Shown: positions 49,881 to 60,259 of the stretch, one piece after another
How positions within the stretch are numbered: the stretch's first letter is position 1
Layout of the letters: every line of letters starts with the position of its first letter
Assembly (NCBI GenBank): GCA_963660485.1
Contig: CAVKYH010000002.1
Coordinates: forward strand, 62,001 to 126,000
Direction: 5' to 3'
DNA: 64,000 nt
Source of the DNA: UBA6398 sp963660485
GTDB taxonomy: Bacteria > Bacteroidota > Bacteroidia > Bacteroidales > Bacteroidaceae
Made by a program: the position numbers and the translations under genes
The notes under the pieces: generated by a model
Seen by the model: the letters and a program-made list of their open reading frames with translations, nothing else
What the model was told of the DNA's origin: nothing
Databases searched by the model: none

Positions 49881-50547
49881 AGACGTACACAAAAGTTTCG
49901 GCAACCTTGAGGTATTGCGCGGAATAGACCTGCATATAGCAAAAGGAGAAGTGGTGAGCATCGTGGGCCCGAGCGGCGCAGGAAAAACCACATTGCTGCA
50001 AATCATGGGCACACTCGACCACGCAACTTCCGGAACAGTGGAACTTTGCGGACGCGACGCCGGAAAGATGAAACAGAAGGAGCTTGCGCGTTTCCGCAAC
50101 AGGAATATTGGTTTCGTGTTCCAACAACATCAGTTGCTCAACGAGTTTACGGCTATGGAAAACGTGCTTATTCCGGCCTTCATCGCTAAGACGGGACGCA
50201 AGGAGGCGGAAGAGCGTGCCGGAGAACTGCTCGAATTCGTGGGGCTTGCCGACAGAAAAGACCATAAGCCGCTCGAACTTTCGGGAGGTGAGCAGCAGAG
50301 GGTTGCCGTGGCGCGTGCGCTTGTAAACAATCCCGACATAGTTTTTGCCGACGAGCCTTCGGGAAGCCTTGACTCGAAGAACAAAAAGGAACTTCACGAC
50401 TTGTTTTTCCGCTTGCGCGACAAATACGGGCAGACATTCGTTATCGTTACCCACGACGAGGCACTTGCCGCGCAAACCGACCGCACTATCCATATGCGCG
50501 ATGGACTTATTGTGCAGCCCGAGGCTTCGGGTGAACCCACAGTATGA
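49867..50547 (+). CDS. ABC transporter ATP-binding protein (LolD/MacB-like)
   Basis: A 226-residue ATPase. Walker A GPSGAGKTT near residue 38, signature LSGGEQQRVAVARAL near residue 138, Walker B IVFADEPSGSLD near residue 158, and the H-loop VTHDEA near residue 196. The short length and the DEPSGSLD form are typical of LolD-type ATPases for lipoprotein release or MacB-like exporters. No permease gene lies next to it, so it must work with one encoded elsewhere. It is translationally overlapped with tcdA. Confidence 0.92.
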   Translation: MINLKDVHKSFGNLEVLRGIDLHIAKGEVVSIVGPSGAGKTTLLQIMGTLDHATSGTVELCGRDAGKMKQKELARFRNRNIGFVFQQHQLLNEFTAMENVLIPAFIAKTGRKEAEERAGELLEFVGLADRKDHKPLELSGGEQQRVAVARALVNNPDIVFADEPSGSLDSKNKKELHDLFFRLRDKYGQTFVIVTHDEALAAQTDRTIHMRDGLIVQPEASGEPTV

Positions 50548-50603
50548 CAACGGTGGAACGAAGACTTAGCTCGCAGTAAAACAAGAAGATATCGAACACA
50601 TTA

Positions 50604-50640
50604 CCCCCGATATGGCATGGGCTGTATCGGGGATTGTTTT
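50604..50640 (+). terminator. Terminator of the tcdA-ABC unit
   Basis: CCCCGATA and TATCGGGG around a 12-base loop, then ATTGTTTTTA. Confidence 0.78.
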
Positions 50641-50659
50641 TATGGTGTTTGACGTGAAG

Positions 50660-50760
50660 AAAACTACACGGCATCTCGTAAAAACTCCAAGGCCCGGAAT
50701 TTAAATTCCGACGCATCTAATTTAAATTTGGTGGCCCGGAGTTTTTGCGAGATGCGATGA
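50660..50760. repeat. Intergenic three-slot repeat R13 (d / a / c')
   Basis: Core as in R2, R3 and R4. The left arm ACTACACGGCATCTCGTAAA is preserved. The right arm is GGAGTTTTTGCGAGATGCG. It lies between tandem genes, just after a separate terminator. Confidence 0.93.
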
Positions 50761-50851
50761 ATTTTTAATGTGTCCTTTGCGGTAGCTGATGCTTTGCGCA
50801 TTTGGTGTGCAAGTTGTGGGGAAAGCAGGGGCGCAAGACGTTTATTTTTCG

Positions 50852-50859
50852 TACTTTTA
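50852..50859 (+). promoter_or_regulatory. Possible -7 promoter box of tamB
   Basis: TACTTTTA, one base off consensus, 29 bases before the ATG. Confidence 0.42.
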
Positions 50860-50880
50860 CACCCAAATTTTCAAGAATAA

Positions 50881-53800
50881 ATGGTGAAGAAAATACTACG
50901 TGCCATTTTGATTGCAATAGGTGGGGTGGTAGCACTGTTCCTTTTGCTTGCAGTGGCATTATATATACCTCCCGTGCAAAACTTTGCAGTAGGCAAGGTG
51001 GCGGAATATGCATCTCAGAAAACCGGAATGACGCTTAGGGTGGAGAGAGTGAGACTTGCTTTCCCTCTCGACCTTGCTTTGATCAACACTTTCGCGAGTC
51101 AAAAGGGCGATACCGTGGTTGATGCGCGCAGTGTGAGGGTGAACATCGCGCTGCTGCCTTTGCTGAAGAGCCGTGTGGACATAGAGGGGCTCGAAATATA
51201 TGACAGCAAAATCAACAGCGTGGATTTTATAAGCGACACGCAGATAAAGGGACGCGTGGGGGCGCTGAAAATCAGAAGCCACGGCATAGACCTGAAAAAT
51301 TCGCTCGTGAACGTTGACGGCGGAAGCCTTGACAATTCAAACGTAACCGTCTTGCTTAGCGACACAGCCCAGGAAGATACCACGCCAAAGCAACCCACGG
51401 TGTGGCGCATCGCTATAAGTAAATTCAGCATAGGCAACACGGCGGTCAAGGTGCGCTTTCCCGGCGACTCCATGCGCATATCGGCAAACGTGGGACGCAT
51501 AGGAGTGGAAAAAGGATACCTGGATTTGGAAAAAAGTATATACAAGGTGGGCCACATAGGCGTTCGCAATACAAGCGCAACCTATGACATTCCCTATGAG
51601 GCGTATCTCAAAAGTCTCGATCCCAACCATATTGCCGTGAAAAACTTCAACGCCGACATCGACAGCCTTTGCTATGCTGCTGGAGGCGTGAGGGCGCGCA
51701 TCAGAAACCTTGGAGTGGAAGAGAAATGCGGACTGGCGGTAAACGGAATAAGCGGCGGTTTGTATGTTGACTCGGCAAAGGTGGAACTGAGCGGCTTTAA
51801 GGTGAAAACCAAGTATTCCACTCTCGACGCCACGGGCATTTTCTCGTTCAACGCCCTGAAAGCAGGCGGCGAAGGAGGCATAAAGATGAGAGTGAGCGGC
51901 AATGTGGATAAACGTGATATCACCTCGGCAATTCCGGGAGGGCTCGACAAAGACGTGGAAAAGATGTTGCCGCAAAAACCGATAGGTATCGTTGCAACGC
52001 TGAGCGGCGAAAAAGGAAACCTGCGCGTTGAAGACGGAAAAGTGAGCGTGCCGGGAACGATGCAGTTGCGCATCGACGGGCGATTGAAGGATATCACCGA
52101 AAACTACCGCAGCGGAAATCTGCGCTACTCCCTGAAAACGCAAAACATAACCTATCTGAAAGAGGCGCTGGGGCTTGATGCAAAAAGCGGAATCAATATC
52201 CCCTACGGCACATCGGCCTACGGCACACTGAAATTCAACGGCGACCGCTACGAAACAAACACAAAACTTTCGGCAGGGCAGGGCGGCGCGCACATAAACG
52301 GTTGGTTCGATGCAAAACGCCTTGCATATTCCGCGAAAGTCTCTACCACTCAATTGCAACTCGGCAAAATCATAGAGGGAAGCGGTCTGCACAATCTTAC
52401 ATCGCAAATATCTGCCGCAGGACACGGTTTCGACCCCTTTGGAAAGAACATGCAGATGGCGGCAAAGGCAAACTTCCAGAATTTCGGCGTTTCAAACTAC
52501 GACCTGAGCAATACAAAAATCACGGCATCGCTCCGAGGCGGCGCTGGAACGGTGGATTTCAATGCGGACAACAAGATTCTGCAAGGGAAAGGCCGGATAG
52601 ACGCGCAGTTTACCAAGACATTTGTGAAGGGAAGCCTCAACGCAATACTTTCGGGGCTTGACATTCAAAAACTGACGGGCAGCGCAAAGCCTTTGACGGT
52701 TTCCACGCGCTCGGCAGCAAATTTCTATGCCAACAGCAAGCTAAGCGTTTACGGAATAGACGCCAAAGTTGACAGCATAATGTTTCACGTTGACAGCGCA
52801 AAGTCTTACCGTGCAAAAGATCTGCTCGTAAAACTCGACAATCACAGCGATTCTCTTTTTGCCAAGGTATCTGCCGGCGACTTGAACCTTATTGCCCACA
52901 GCAAAAACAATATCGACAAAATTTCTTTGCAAGCCTCGCGCTTTGTTGACGCACTCGAAAAACAAATAAAGGCAAACCGTCTTGACCAGGAAGCACTTCG
53001 ACAGAAACTTCCCGAACTTAATCTGATGCTCGACGCAGGAAAAGACAATCCGCTCAGCAATCTGTTGCGATTCCGGCAGGGATATTCCTTTACACAACTG
53101 TTCCTGAATCTACATTCTTCGCCACAGCAAGGAATAGACGGCACCGGCTACATTCATAGTCTGAACACCGGTTCGCTTTTGCTCGACACTGTGAATATTT
53201 CGCTTTATCAAGATACCACGGGGTTGCGTTTCAAAGGACTCGTGCACAATGCCACGAAGCACAATCCCTATATCTTTACCGCCAGTCTCAATGGTTATTT
53301 GCTTAACGACGGAGCTGGTGTGGAACTTGTGTACAAAGACAAAAAAGGAAACGAGGGAATGAATCTCGGACTGCGGGCTTTGCTCACCGACAGCGGGACA
53401 ACAGTGCATTTGTATCCCGAGAATCCTGTGATAGCATACCGCAAATTCAAAGTAAATAAGGACAATTATTTCACGCTGCTTGACGACAACACGATTTTGT
53501 CGGACATAGATTTGCTTGGAGACGACGGTACGGGACTTAAAGTCTATGGCGACCGCACCGACAGCGTCAGCGACATAACTGTGAGCGTCAACAAGGTGAA
53601 TTTGCAGGAGCTTAGTTCGTCTATTCCTTTTATGCCTTTGATTTCGGGCTTTATGTCGGGCGACTTACACGTTATAAAAGAAACCGACGAGGCTGAAAAA
53701 CTTACCGCCGCCTATGATATCAATGTGAAAGACATGAAATACGAGGGCGCACCGCTTGGAGACATTGGACTAATGGGTACATATTTCCCTATGTTGCTTA

Positions 53801-55554
53801 CAGAGGACCATTATATAAATACATCGGTAACGCGGGGCGGCGAAGAAATTGCCAATATTGACGGAACTTATCATGGAAAGACTGATTCGCTTTTTGCGTG
53901 CCTTCAGCTTAAAGATTTCCCCGCCGACATGCTCAATGCGTTCACAGGAGAAACGTTGAGCCTCGGAGGAAATTTGGGCGGCGACTTGGATCTTACGGGA
54001 ACAATGGCCCGCCCGATGCTCAATGGCAAGATGCTGCTTGATTCCGTGAGAGTTTATTCGGATATCTACGGTTTCAATATGCGCATAGGCAATGATTCGG
54101 CGCGCGTGGACAACAGTGTGCTGCATCTTGACACGCTTAATTTCTATTCCTCCAACAACAATCCGCTTGTTGTGGACGGCAAGGTGGATTTCAGCTCACT
54201 TGATGATATCAATATGGCCGTGAAGGTGAAGGGGAAGAATTTCCGCATCATCGATTCCAAACAAACTGCAAAGTCGGAGGTTTTCGGTAGCGTGTATTCC
54301 GATATAGATGTAATTATACAAGGAACGCTTGCAAAGCTTAACGTTTACGGAAATCTTAATGTGCTTCCCAAAACCGACGTGTCGTATGTGTTGAAAGACA
54401 GTCCGCTTTCGGCCGAGAACGACTTGAATTCGCTTGTTTCTTTCGTGGATTTCAGCGATACGGCAGCCGTTGTCGCGAAAAAGGAGGAGGCTATGGGATT
54501 GACGATGCTTCTTAACCTGAACATTAACGACGCTGCGCATTTGCATTGCGACATCAACGATGACCAGCAGAGCTATATCGATGTAGAGGGCGGCGGCAAC
54601 ATGACGTTTAAGTATCTTCCCACGGGCGAGATGTTCCTTACCGGGCGCTACACTATCAACAACGGCGAGATGAAGTATGCTTTGCCGGTGATTCCGCTCC
54701 GCACATTTTATCTTACAGAGGGAAGCTACATAGAATTCACGGGTGAGCCGATGAATCCCACCCTTAACATTGCGGCTAAGGAGAAGGTTAAGGCTTCGGT
54801 GAACGATGAAAACAATCCGCGCTCGGTGAATTTTGAAGTGGGCTTGAAACTTACGCAACCGCTCAACCGAATGGGTCTTGAATTTACGATAGAAGCGCCA
54901 GACGACCAGACGATTCAAAATCAGCTTGCCTCAATGTCGGCGGAGCAGAAGAACAAACTTGCTATCTCGATGCTTGCCACGGGACTTTATCTCGAAGAGA
55001 GCAATGCGGCTAACGGGTTGAAGACGAGCAACGCGCTCAATGCGTTTTTGCAGAACCAGGTGCAGCAGATTGCGGGCAAGGCTTTGAAATCGGTTGACTT
55101 GAGCGTGAGCGTGGAAGACGGCACCTCGGCAACCGGTATGTCAAACACCGACTATTCGTTCCGCTTTGCCAAGAAATTTTGGGGCAACAGAGTGAACATA
55201 GTGATAGGCGGACACGTGTCGACGGGCGAGGATGCGCGCAACGATGCAAGCAGTTTTATCGACAATGTCTCTATAGAATACCGCATAGACAATAGTGCGA
55301 AACGCTATGTGAATTTGTTTTACGACCACAACTCCCAGGATCCACTCGAAGGTCAGATCACCGAAGCGGGTGCCGGCCTTGTGTTGCGCCGCAAGGTGGA
55401 GAAATTCGGAGAAGTGTTTGCTTTTTGGAAAAACAGTTCCTCTACGCAGAAACAGAAAAAGAGCAAAAAGAAAAAGAGTGAGAAACAGCAGCCGGCTGCT
55501 GAGGCAAAACGCAACGAAAGCGGCAAGGCTGACAGTACAGACAGCACAAAATGA
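50881..55554 (+). CDS. tamB: Translocation/assembly module protein TamB
   Basis: A 1557-residue envelope protein. A single N-terminal helix (about 10-32) anchors it in the inner membrane. An AsmA-like start (NFAVGKVAEYASQKTGMTLRVERV) and a very long run of beta strands follow. The TamB/DUF490 domain closes the protein (about 1130-1480), with DVEGGGNMTFKYLPTGEMFLTGRY-type strands and NQLASMSAEQKNKLAISML near residue 1350 (parts: GEMFLTGRY, EQKNKLAISML). The lysine-rich tail is disordered. TamB-type proteins bridge the periplasm and are linked to outer-membrane protein insertion and lipid transport. TamL follows directly. Confidence 0.95.
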   Translation: MVKKILRAILIAIGGVVALFLLLAVALYIPPVQNFAVGKVAEYASQKTGMTLRVERVRLAFPLDLALINTFASQKGDTVVDARSVRVNIALLPLLKSRVDIEGLEIYDSKINSVDFISDTQIKGRVGALKIRSHGIDLKNSLVNVDGGSLDNSNVTVLLSDTAQEDTTPKQPTVWRIAISKFSIGNTAVKVRFPGDSMRISANVGRIGVEKGYLDLEKSIYKVGHIGVRNTSATYDIPYEAYLKSLDPNHIAVKNFNADIDSLCYAAGGVRARIRNLGVEEKCGLAVNGISGGLYVDSAKVELSGFKVKTKYSTLDATGIFSFNALKAGGEGGIKMRVSGNVDKRDITSAIPGGLDKDVEKMLPQKPIGIVATLSGEKGNLRVEDGKVSVPGTMQLRIDGRLKDITENYRSGNLRYSLKTQNITYLKEALGLDAKSGINIPYGTSAYGTLKFNGDRYETNTKLSAGQGGAHINGWFDAKRLAYSAKVSTTQLQLGKIIEGSGLHNLTSQISAAGHGFDPFGKNMQMAAKANFQNFGVSNYDLSNTKITASLRGGAGTVDFNADNKILQGKGRIDAQFTKTFVKGSLNAILSGLDIQKLTGSAKPLTVSTRSAANFYANSKLSVYGIDAKVDSIMFHVDSAKSYRAKDLLVKLDNHSDSLFAKVSAGDLNLIAHSKNNIDKISLQASRFVDALEKQIKANRLDQEALRQKLPELNLMLDAGKDNPLSNLLRFRQGYSFTQLFLNLHSSPQQGIDGTGYIHSLNTGSLLLDTVNISLYQDTTGLRFKGLVHNATKHNPYIFTASLNGYLLNDGAGVELVYKDKKGNEGMNLGLRALLTDSGTTVHLYPENPVIAYRKFKVNKDNYFTLLDDNTILSDIDLLGDDGTGLKVYGDRTDSVSDITVSVNKVNLQELSSSIPFMPLISGFMSGDLHVIKETDEAEKLTAAYDINVKDMKYEGAPLGDIGLMGTYFPMLLTEDHYINTSVTRGGEEIANIDGTYHGKTDSLFACLQLKDFPADMLNAFTGETLSLGGNLGGDLDLTGTMARPMLNGKMLLDSVRVYSDIYGFNMRIGNDSARVDNSVLHLDTLNFYSSNNNPLVVDGKVDFSSLDDINMAVKVKGKNFRIIDSKQTAKSEVFGSVYSDIDVIIQGTLAKLNVYGNLNVLPKTDVSYVLKDSPLSAENDLNSLVSFVDFSDTAAVVAKKEEAMGLTMLLNLNINDAAHLHCDINDDQQSYIDVEGGGNMTFKYLPTGEMFLTGRYTINNGEMKYALPVIPLRTFYLTEGSYIEFTGEPMNPTLNIAAKEKVKASVNDENNPRSVNFEVGLKLTQPLNRMGLEFTIEAPDDQTIQNQLASMSAEQKNKLAISMLATGLYLEESNAANGLKTSNALNAFLQNQVQQIAGKALKSVDLSVSVEDGTSATGMSNTDYSFRFAKKFWGNRVNIVIGGHVSTGEDARNDASSFIDNVSIEYRIDNSAKRYVNLFYDHNSQDPLEGQITEAGAGLVLRRKVEKFGEVFAFWKNSSSTQKQKKSKKKKSEKQQPAAEAKRNESGKADSTDSTK

Positions 55555-55616
55555 AAAACTACCGGCATATAATATATGTGGTTTCCGCATTTTGCGGAAG
55601 CCCGAAACTTGGCTGT

Positions 55617-55704
55617 AAAAACTACAAGGCATCTCGTAAAAACGATGTCAGACATAATTTAAACGAGATGCCTTGGAATTTAAATTATGTCAGACCTAAT
55701 TTTT
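55617..55704. repeat. Intergenic repeat R14 (e / b' / e), inside the tamB-tamL junction
   Basis: Left arm AAAAACTACAAGGCATCTCG, then GATGTCAGACAT, CGAGATGCCTTGG and TATGTCAGACCT with AATTTAAA and AATTTAAATT separators. It ends 27 bases before the tamL start. Confidence 0.88.
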
Positions 55705-55730
55705 GGGGTAAAACCTATACTGAAAATCAG

Positions 55731-58259
55731 ATGCTTACAGAGGAGCAAAAACGGGCGTTTCCGGCAGCCTTGTTTCGCATGGCGTGCATGCTCCTTGCGC
55801 TTGTGGGCGTGGCGTCATGCTCCACGGTTTCAAACATTCCCGACGACGAACAGCTATATACCGGCATCAAGTCGATAGACTACAATGGTGTGAAAAAAAC
55901 TACGAAGCTCGATAACGATTCGGCAGGAGTGATAAAGTCGATAGCCGATGCCGCGCGCACGGTTGACGACCTGCTCAACGCGAAAGGCGGAGTGGGGGTG
56001 AAAGATTTGCTCGACCTCACAAATTCTTCCGACACTTTGAGCGAAAAGGAGCGCCGCGCCGCCGAGAAAGCCCAGCGTGCCGCCGACGCCAAGGCATGGG
56101 AAACGGCTCAGGAAGAGGTTGACGGAGTGCTTGCCTATCCTCCAAATGCTTCCCTCTTTGGCAGTTCTTCGCTCAGGCACCCACTGCCCATGGGCCTTTG
56201 GTTCTACAACGGTTTTGTGAACTCCAAGAATGCCGTGGGCAAATGGATTTTCAAAAACTTCTCGCAGAAACCCAAATACATCTCGATGGTAAATCCCGAG
56301 TTGCGCTCACGCGTGGCCACCAACACTCTCCACAACTACGGCTACTTTCATGGCAAGGTTGACTACGAGATACTGCCCTACGACAACAAGCGCAAGGCCA
56401 AGGTGAAGTATTATGTTACGCCGCGCGACGTGTTCCGCTTCGATTCCATCTCATATCTTGGCTATCCCGCCGCAGCCGATACCCTTATCCGCAGCAAACG
56501 GGAATGGCCTAAACGCTTGCTGCACCGCGGCGATCAGTTCAGCGCAGCAAAGATAAGCGAGGAAAAGACCCGCATACGCGACCTCTTCCGCAACAACGGC
56601 TATTATTATTTCAATTCCGACTATACCGTTTTTTCGGCCGACACCTTTGCCGTGCCCGGAAAGGTGCAACTGCGCATTCAGCCCGCAAAGGATATTCCCG
56701 AAAAGGCGAAACACAAATGGTATTACGGACGCAAATATATATATATAAATACCTATCCGGGCGATACCGCCGTGAAACATGTTACCCGCAACGATTTCGA
56801 ATTCTTTTATCCCGGACGCCGCATTCCACTTCACTCCGGAGTTTGGAAACATAACGTCTTCTCTATGCAGGGGAAGCCTTACAGTTATCGCGAACAGAGT
56901 TTCACCACTTCCAAGCTCAGCAGTCTGCAAGTTTTCAGCTCAATCGACATGAACTATGTGCCGCGCGATTTAACCGACAACTGCGACACACTCGACGTTT
57001 ACCTATTTGCGCAGCTCGACAAGCCCTACGAAACCGAATTCAACATGAATGTTACTGCCAAAAGCAACGATTTGGTAGGCCCCGGAGCATCGTTTGAAAT
57101 AGCAAAGCGCAACGCGTTTCGCGCAGGTGAGAGATTGAGTTTCCGGGTATACGGCTCGTATGAATGGGAAACGCAAAACAGCCGCAGCAAAAGCAACGAC
57201 CTTCTCAATTCCTACGAACTCGGCAACTCGCTGAGCGTGGAATTCCCCACGTTGTTCATGCCGTGGGTCGACAACAGCAAGATGTTTTTCCCCTCGTCAA
57301 CCAAGTTTACCCTCAGCGGCGATTGGCTCAACCGCTCGGGCTATTTCAATATGGCTAAATGGGGACTCGATATGACCTACAACTGGCGTCCGTCGCGCCA
57401 TGTTACTCATGCGCTTTCCATCTTCTCGCTCGACTACAACCGCATCTTCAAGAAATCGGCCAAGTTCGACTCCGTGATGAACGCCAACCCCGCACTTTTC
57501 GTCAGCATGCGAAACCAGTTCATTCCCGCCGTGAGCTACAGCTTCACCTACAGCTCCACGCGCAACGCCGTCAATCCCATTTGGTGGCAGACCACTATAA
57601 AGGAATCGGGCAACCTTGTGTCGGGAATCTACGCCCTTAGCGGCAGAAAATTCAACGAGCAAAACAAAAGCCTCATGGGAAATCCGTTCGCCCAGTTCCT
57701 GAAACTTACGACCGAGGTGCACAAGACATTCACAATAAATCCGACATTCAAATTCGCTACAAGGTTTTTCGCCGGCGTGATATACTCCTACGGCAACAGC
57801 ACAGTTGCTCCCTACAGCGAGCAGTTCAGTTCAGGCGGCGCAAACTCCATTCGAGCATTTACGGTGCGCTCCATAGGACCGGGCAGATTTCATTCCGGTG
57901 AATCGAAATACTCCTACATCGACCAGACAGGCGATATAAAACTCGAGGCAAACGCCGAACTTCGTTTCAAACTCTTTGGTTCGCTCTACGGCGCGGCTTT
58001 TCTTGACGCCGGAAACATTTGGCTGATGCGCAAAGACGAGAAACGTCCGGAGGGAAGGCTCAACGGTTCGGATTTCCTCAAATCTCTTGCGCTCGGCACG
58101 GGAGCCGGTTTGCGCTACGACATGGAATTTCTGGTTTTGCGCCTTGATCTCGGCGTCGCCCTGCATGCCCCTTACGAAACTTCGCGGAAAGGTTACTACA
58201 ATATAGAAAAGTTTGCCGACGGCCTCTCGCTTAATTTCGCCATAGGCTATCCTTTTTGA
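55731..58259 (+). CDS. tamL: BamA/TamA family outer-membrane protein, lipoprotein type (TamL)
   Basis: An 842-residue protein. The lipobox LLALVGVASC near residue 30 marks it as a lipoprotein, as known for TamL, the Bacteroidota form of TamA. POTRA-like domains follow (about 200-470, with KVKYYVTPRDVFRFDSI and GRKYIYINTYPGD). The C-terminal half is a 16-strand BamA-type barrel with FSSGGANSIRAFTVRSIGPGRF near residue 700 (the RGF-like block) and a terminal Phe (LNFAIGYPF). It acts with TamB. The frame is open back to 55551 through repeat R14, but relatives and the lipobox favour 55731; ATG 55779 is also possible. Confidence 0.93.
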   Translation: MLTEEQKRAFPAALFRMACMLLALVGVASCSTVSNIPDDEQLYTGIKSIDYNGVKKTTKLDNDSAGVIKSIADAARTVDDLLNAKGGVGVKDLLDLTNSSDTLSEKERRAAEKAQRAADAKAWETAQEEVDGVLAYPPNASLFGSSSLRHPLPMGLWFYNGFVNSKNAVGKWIFKNFSQKPKYISMVNPELRSRVATNTLHNYGYFHGKVDYEILPYDNKRKAKVKYYVTPRDVFRFDSISYLGYPAAADTLIRSKREWPKRLLHRGDQFSAAKISEEKTRIRDLFRNNGYYYFNSDYTVFSADTFAVPGKVQLRIQPAKDIPEKAKHKWYYGRKYIYINTYPGDTAVKHVTRNDFEFFYPGRRIPLHSGVWKHNVFSMQGKPYSYREQSFTTSKLSSLQVFSSIDMNYVPRDLTDNCDTLDVYLFAQLDKPYETEFNMNVTAKSNDLVGPGASFEIAKRNAFRAGERLSFRVYGSYEWETQNSRSKSNDLLNSYELGNSLSVEFPTLFMPWVDNSKMFFPSSTKFTLSGDWLNRSGYFNMAKWGLDMTYNWRPSRHVTHALSIFSLDYNRIFKKSAKFDSVMNANPALFVSMRNQFIPAVSYSFTYSSTRNAVNPIWWQTTIKESGNLVSGIYALSGRKFNEQNKSLMGNPFAQFLKLTTEVHKTFTINPTFKFATRFFAGVIYSYGNSTVAPYSEQFSSGGANSIRAFTVRSIGPGRFHSGESKYSYIDQTGDIKLEANAELRFKLFGSLYGAAFLDAGNIWLMRKDEKRPEGRLNGSDFLKSLALGTGAGLRYDMEFLVLRLDLGVALHAPYETSRKGYYNIEKFADGLSLNFAIGYPF

Positions 58260-58290
58260 TACAGAAACTAATTCTCAAAAAAATATACAT

Positions 58291-60255
58291 ATGAAAATTT
58301 CGATCATCTCAGCGTTTCTGCTTCTCGCCTCAAACATTGCGGCGACAGCAAAAGACTTGAAAATCCCTTCGCCCGACAAAAAACTCGTGGTAGAGGTTAA
58401 CGACAACGGCGGAACGGCAAACTATTCGGTAACATACGACGGCAAATGCTTTTTGCGCGACTCCCGCTTCGGAATAAACACCAATGCGGGAAACTTCTCT
58501 GACAACCTCACGCTTACAACCGTCTTGGCCAATAAAATAGACGAGACCTATTCGATGACACGCACCAAAACCACAACTTCACACTATGTGGCTAACCAGG
58601 TGAAGCTTGAATTTGAAAATCCGCAGAAGCAAAAAATCACGATAACCATAAATGTTTCCGACAACAACGTAGCTTTTCGTTATTCCCTGCCTATCTTGGG
58701 CGGCTGGTATAGCATTCGCGTTGACGAAGAAGCCACATCGTTCAACCTTCCTGCGCATTCCACAGCGTTTATGGCGCCTCAAAGCGACCCCTCGTCGGGT
58801 TGGTGTAGAACGCATCCGGCATACGAGGAAATTTATTCCTTAGATGCGCCGCTCAATACCAAGTCGCAATACGGCGAAGGCTTCACATTTCCTGCACTAT
58901 TCCGCATCGGCGATGACGGTTGGGCGCTTATAAGCGAAACGGGAACTGACGGAAACTATCCCGGGTGCCAACTTTCGGAATACGATGCGGCAAAAGGTTA
59001 TACCGTTAAGTTCCCTTCGGCAAAACAAAATAGCGGATTGGGCTCGGCATGTGGGGCATTTGCGTTGCCGGGAAGCACTCCGTGGCGAACTATCACGGTT
59101 GGCAATTCTTTGAAACCTATTGTGGAAACCACGATACCGTTTGACGTGGTGAAACCTAAGTATGATGCGTCGCAGGAATACAAGCCCGGGAGATATGTGT
59201 GGAGTTGGATTTTGTGGCAGGACGAATCTATTAATTATGCCGACCAGAAAGCGTTTGTCGACATGGCTTCAAAAATGGGCTATGAGTACAGTTTGATCGA
59301 TGCAAATTGGGACGAAGATGCAAAGATAGGGCGCAAGCGCATGGCAGAACTGAGCAAATACGCACAGGATAAGGGCGTGAAACTTATTCTATGGTATAAT
59401 TCCAACGGCTATTGGAATGATGCGCCGCAGACACCGCGAAACCTTATGAACACCACGCTTGTGCGCCGCAAGGAAATGGCTTGGCTCAAGGAGATAGGCG
59501 TTGCAGGAATAAAGGTTGACTTCTTCGGAGGCGACAAACAGGAGACCATGCAACTTTACGAGGATATCCTTGCCGATGCAAACGATTTCGGAATTTTTGT
59601 AATCTTCCACGGCTGCACATTGCCGCGTGGCTGGGAGCGTATGTACCCCAATTTTGTTGCGTCGGAGGGTGTGAGAGCGTCTGAAAACGTTTATTTCACT
59701 GACGAAAGCGCCAAGAGCGAGGCTCAAGAGCTTTCCGTGTTTGCTTTCACGCGCAACGCCGTGGCTTCGATGGACTACGGAGGCACGCTGCTCAACAAAT
59801 TTCTTTCGAGAGACAACAAGAGCCGACACAAACGCCACACTTCGGATATTCTGGAGATTGCCGCGGCGTATTTCACGCAGACCAATGTGCAGTGTGTGGG
59901 TATAATGCCTAACAATCTTGACGAAGTTCCTGCGTTCGAGCTTGAAATGCTGCGCGAAATCCCTGTGGCGTGGGACGAGACGCGTTTCATTGACGGCTAT
60001 CCCGGTAAGTTTTATATTGTGGCGCGCCGAAAAGGGGAACAGTGGTATGTGGCTGGATTGAATGCCGGTGAAAAGGAAATGAAACTTGATATCAGTCTGC
60101 CGATGTTTGCCGGCAAACAGGTTACTTACTACAACGACCGCCCGGCAAAGGACGGCGAGTTGCCGCAGCCGCAGATGCAGAAACTCAAAGTCAACTCCAA
60201 GGGAATTGCAAAGGTTACGATGCAGCCCAACGGGGGATTGATAATAAAGCAATAA
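58291..60255 (+). CDS. Secreted glycoside hydrolase family 97 enzyme, retaining type
   Basis: A 654-residue exported enzyme. The signal peptide ends IAATAKD. An N-terminal beta-sandwich (about 25-275, IPSPDKKLVVEVNDNGGTA) is followed by a TIM barrel (about 285-560) and a C-terminal beta domain. GIKVDFFGGDKQ near residue 412 supplies an Asp where retaining GH97 members (alpha-galactosidase-like) have their nucleophile. FVASEGVRASE near residue 456 holds the Glu acid/base. Inverting GH97 (SusB) has Glu in place of that Asp, so retention is expected. The substrate is probably an alpha-linked sugar. It follows tamL after 31 bases. Confidence 0.93.
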   Translation: MKISIISAFLLLASNIAATAKDLKIPSPDKKLVVEVNDNGGTANYSVTYDGKCFLRDSRFGINTNAGNFSDNLTLTTVLANKIDETYSMTRTKTTTSHYVANQVKLEFENPQKQKITITINVSDNNVAFRYSLPILGGWYSIRVDEEATSFNLPAHSTAFMAPQSDPSSGWCRTHPAYEEIYSLDAPLNTKSQYGEGFTFPALFRIGDDGWALISETGTDGNYPGCQLSEYDAAKGYTVKFPSAKQNSGLGSACGAFALPGSTPWRTITVGNSLKPIVETTIPFDVVKPKYDASQEYKPGRYVWSWILWQDESINYADQKAFVDMASKMGYEYSLIDANWDEDAKIGRKRMAELSKYAQDKGVKLILWYNSNGYWNDAPQTPRNLMNTTLVRRKEMAWLKEIGVAGIKVDFFGGDKQETMQLYEDILADANDFGIFVIFHGCTLPRGWERMYPNFVASEGVRASENVYFTDESAKSEAQELSVFAFTRNAVASMDYGGTLLNKFLSRDNKSRHKRHTSDILEIAAAYFTQTNVQCVGIMPNNLDEVPAFELEMLREIPVAWDETRFIDGYPGKFYIVARRKGEQWYVAGLNAGEKEMKLDISLPMFAGKQVTYYNDRPAKDGELPQPQMQKLKVNSKGIAKVTMQPNGGLIIKQ

Positions 60256-60259
60256 GTAG

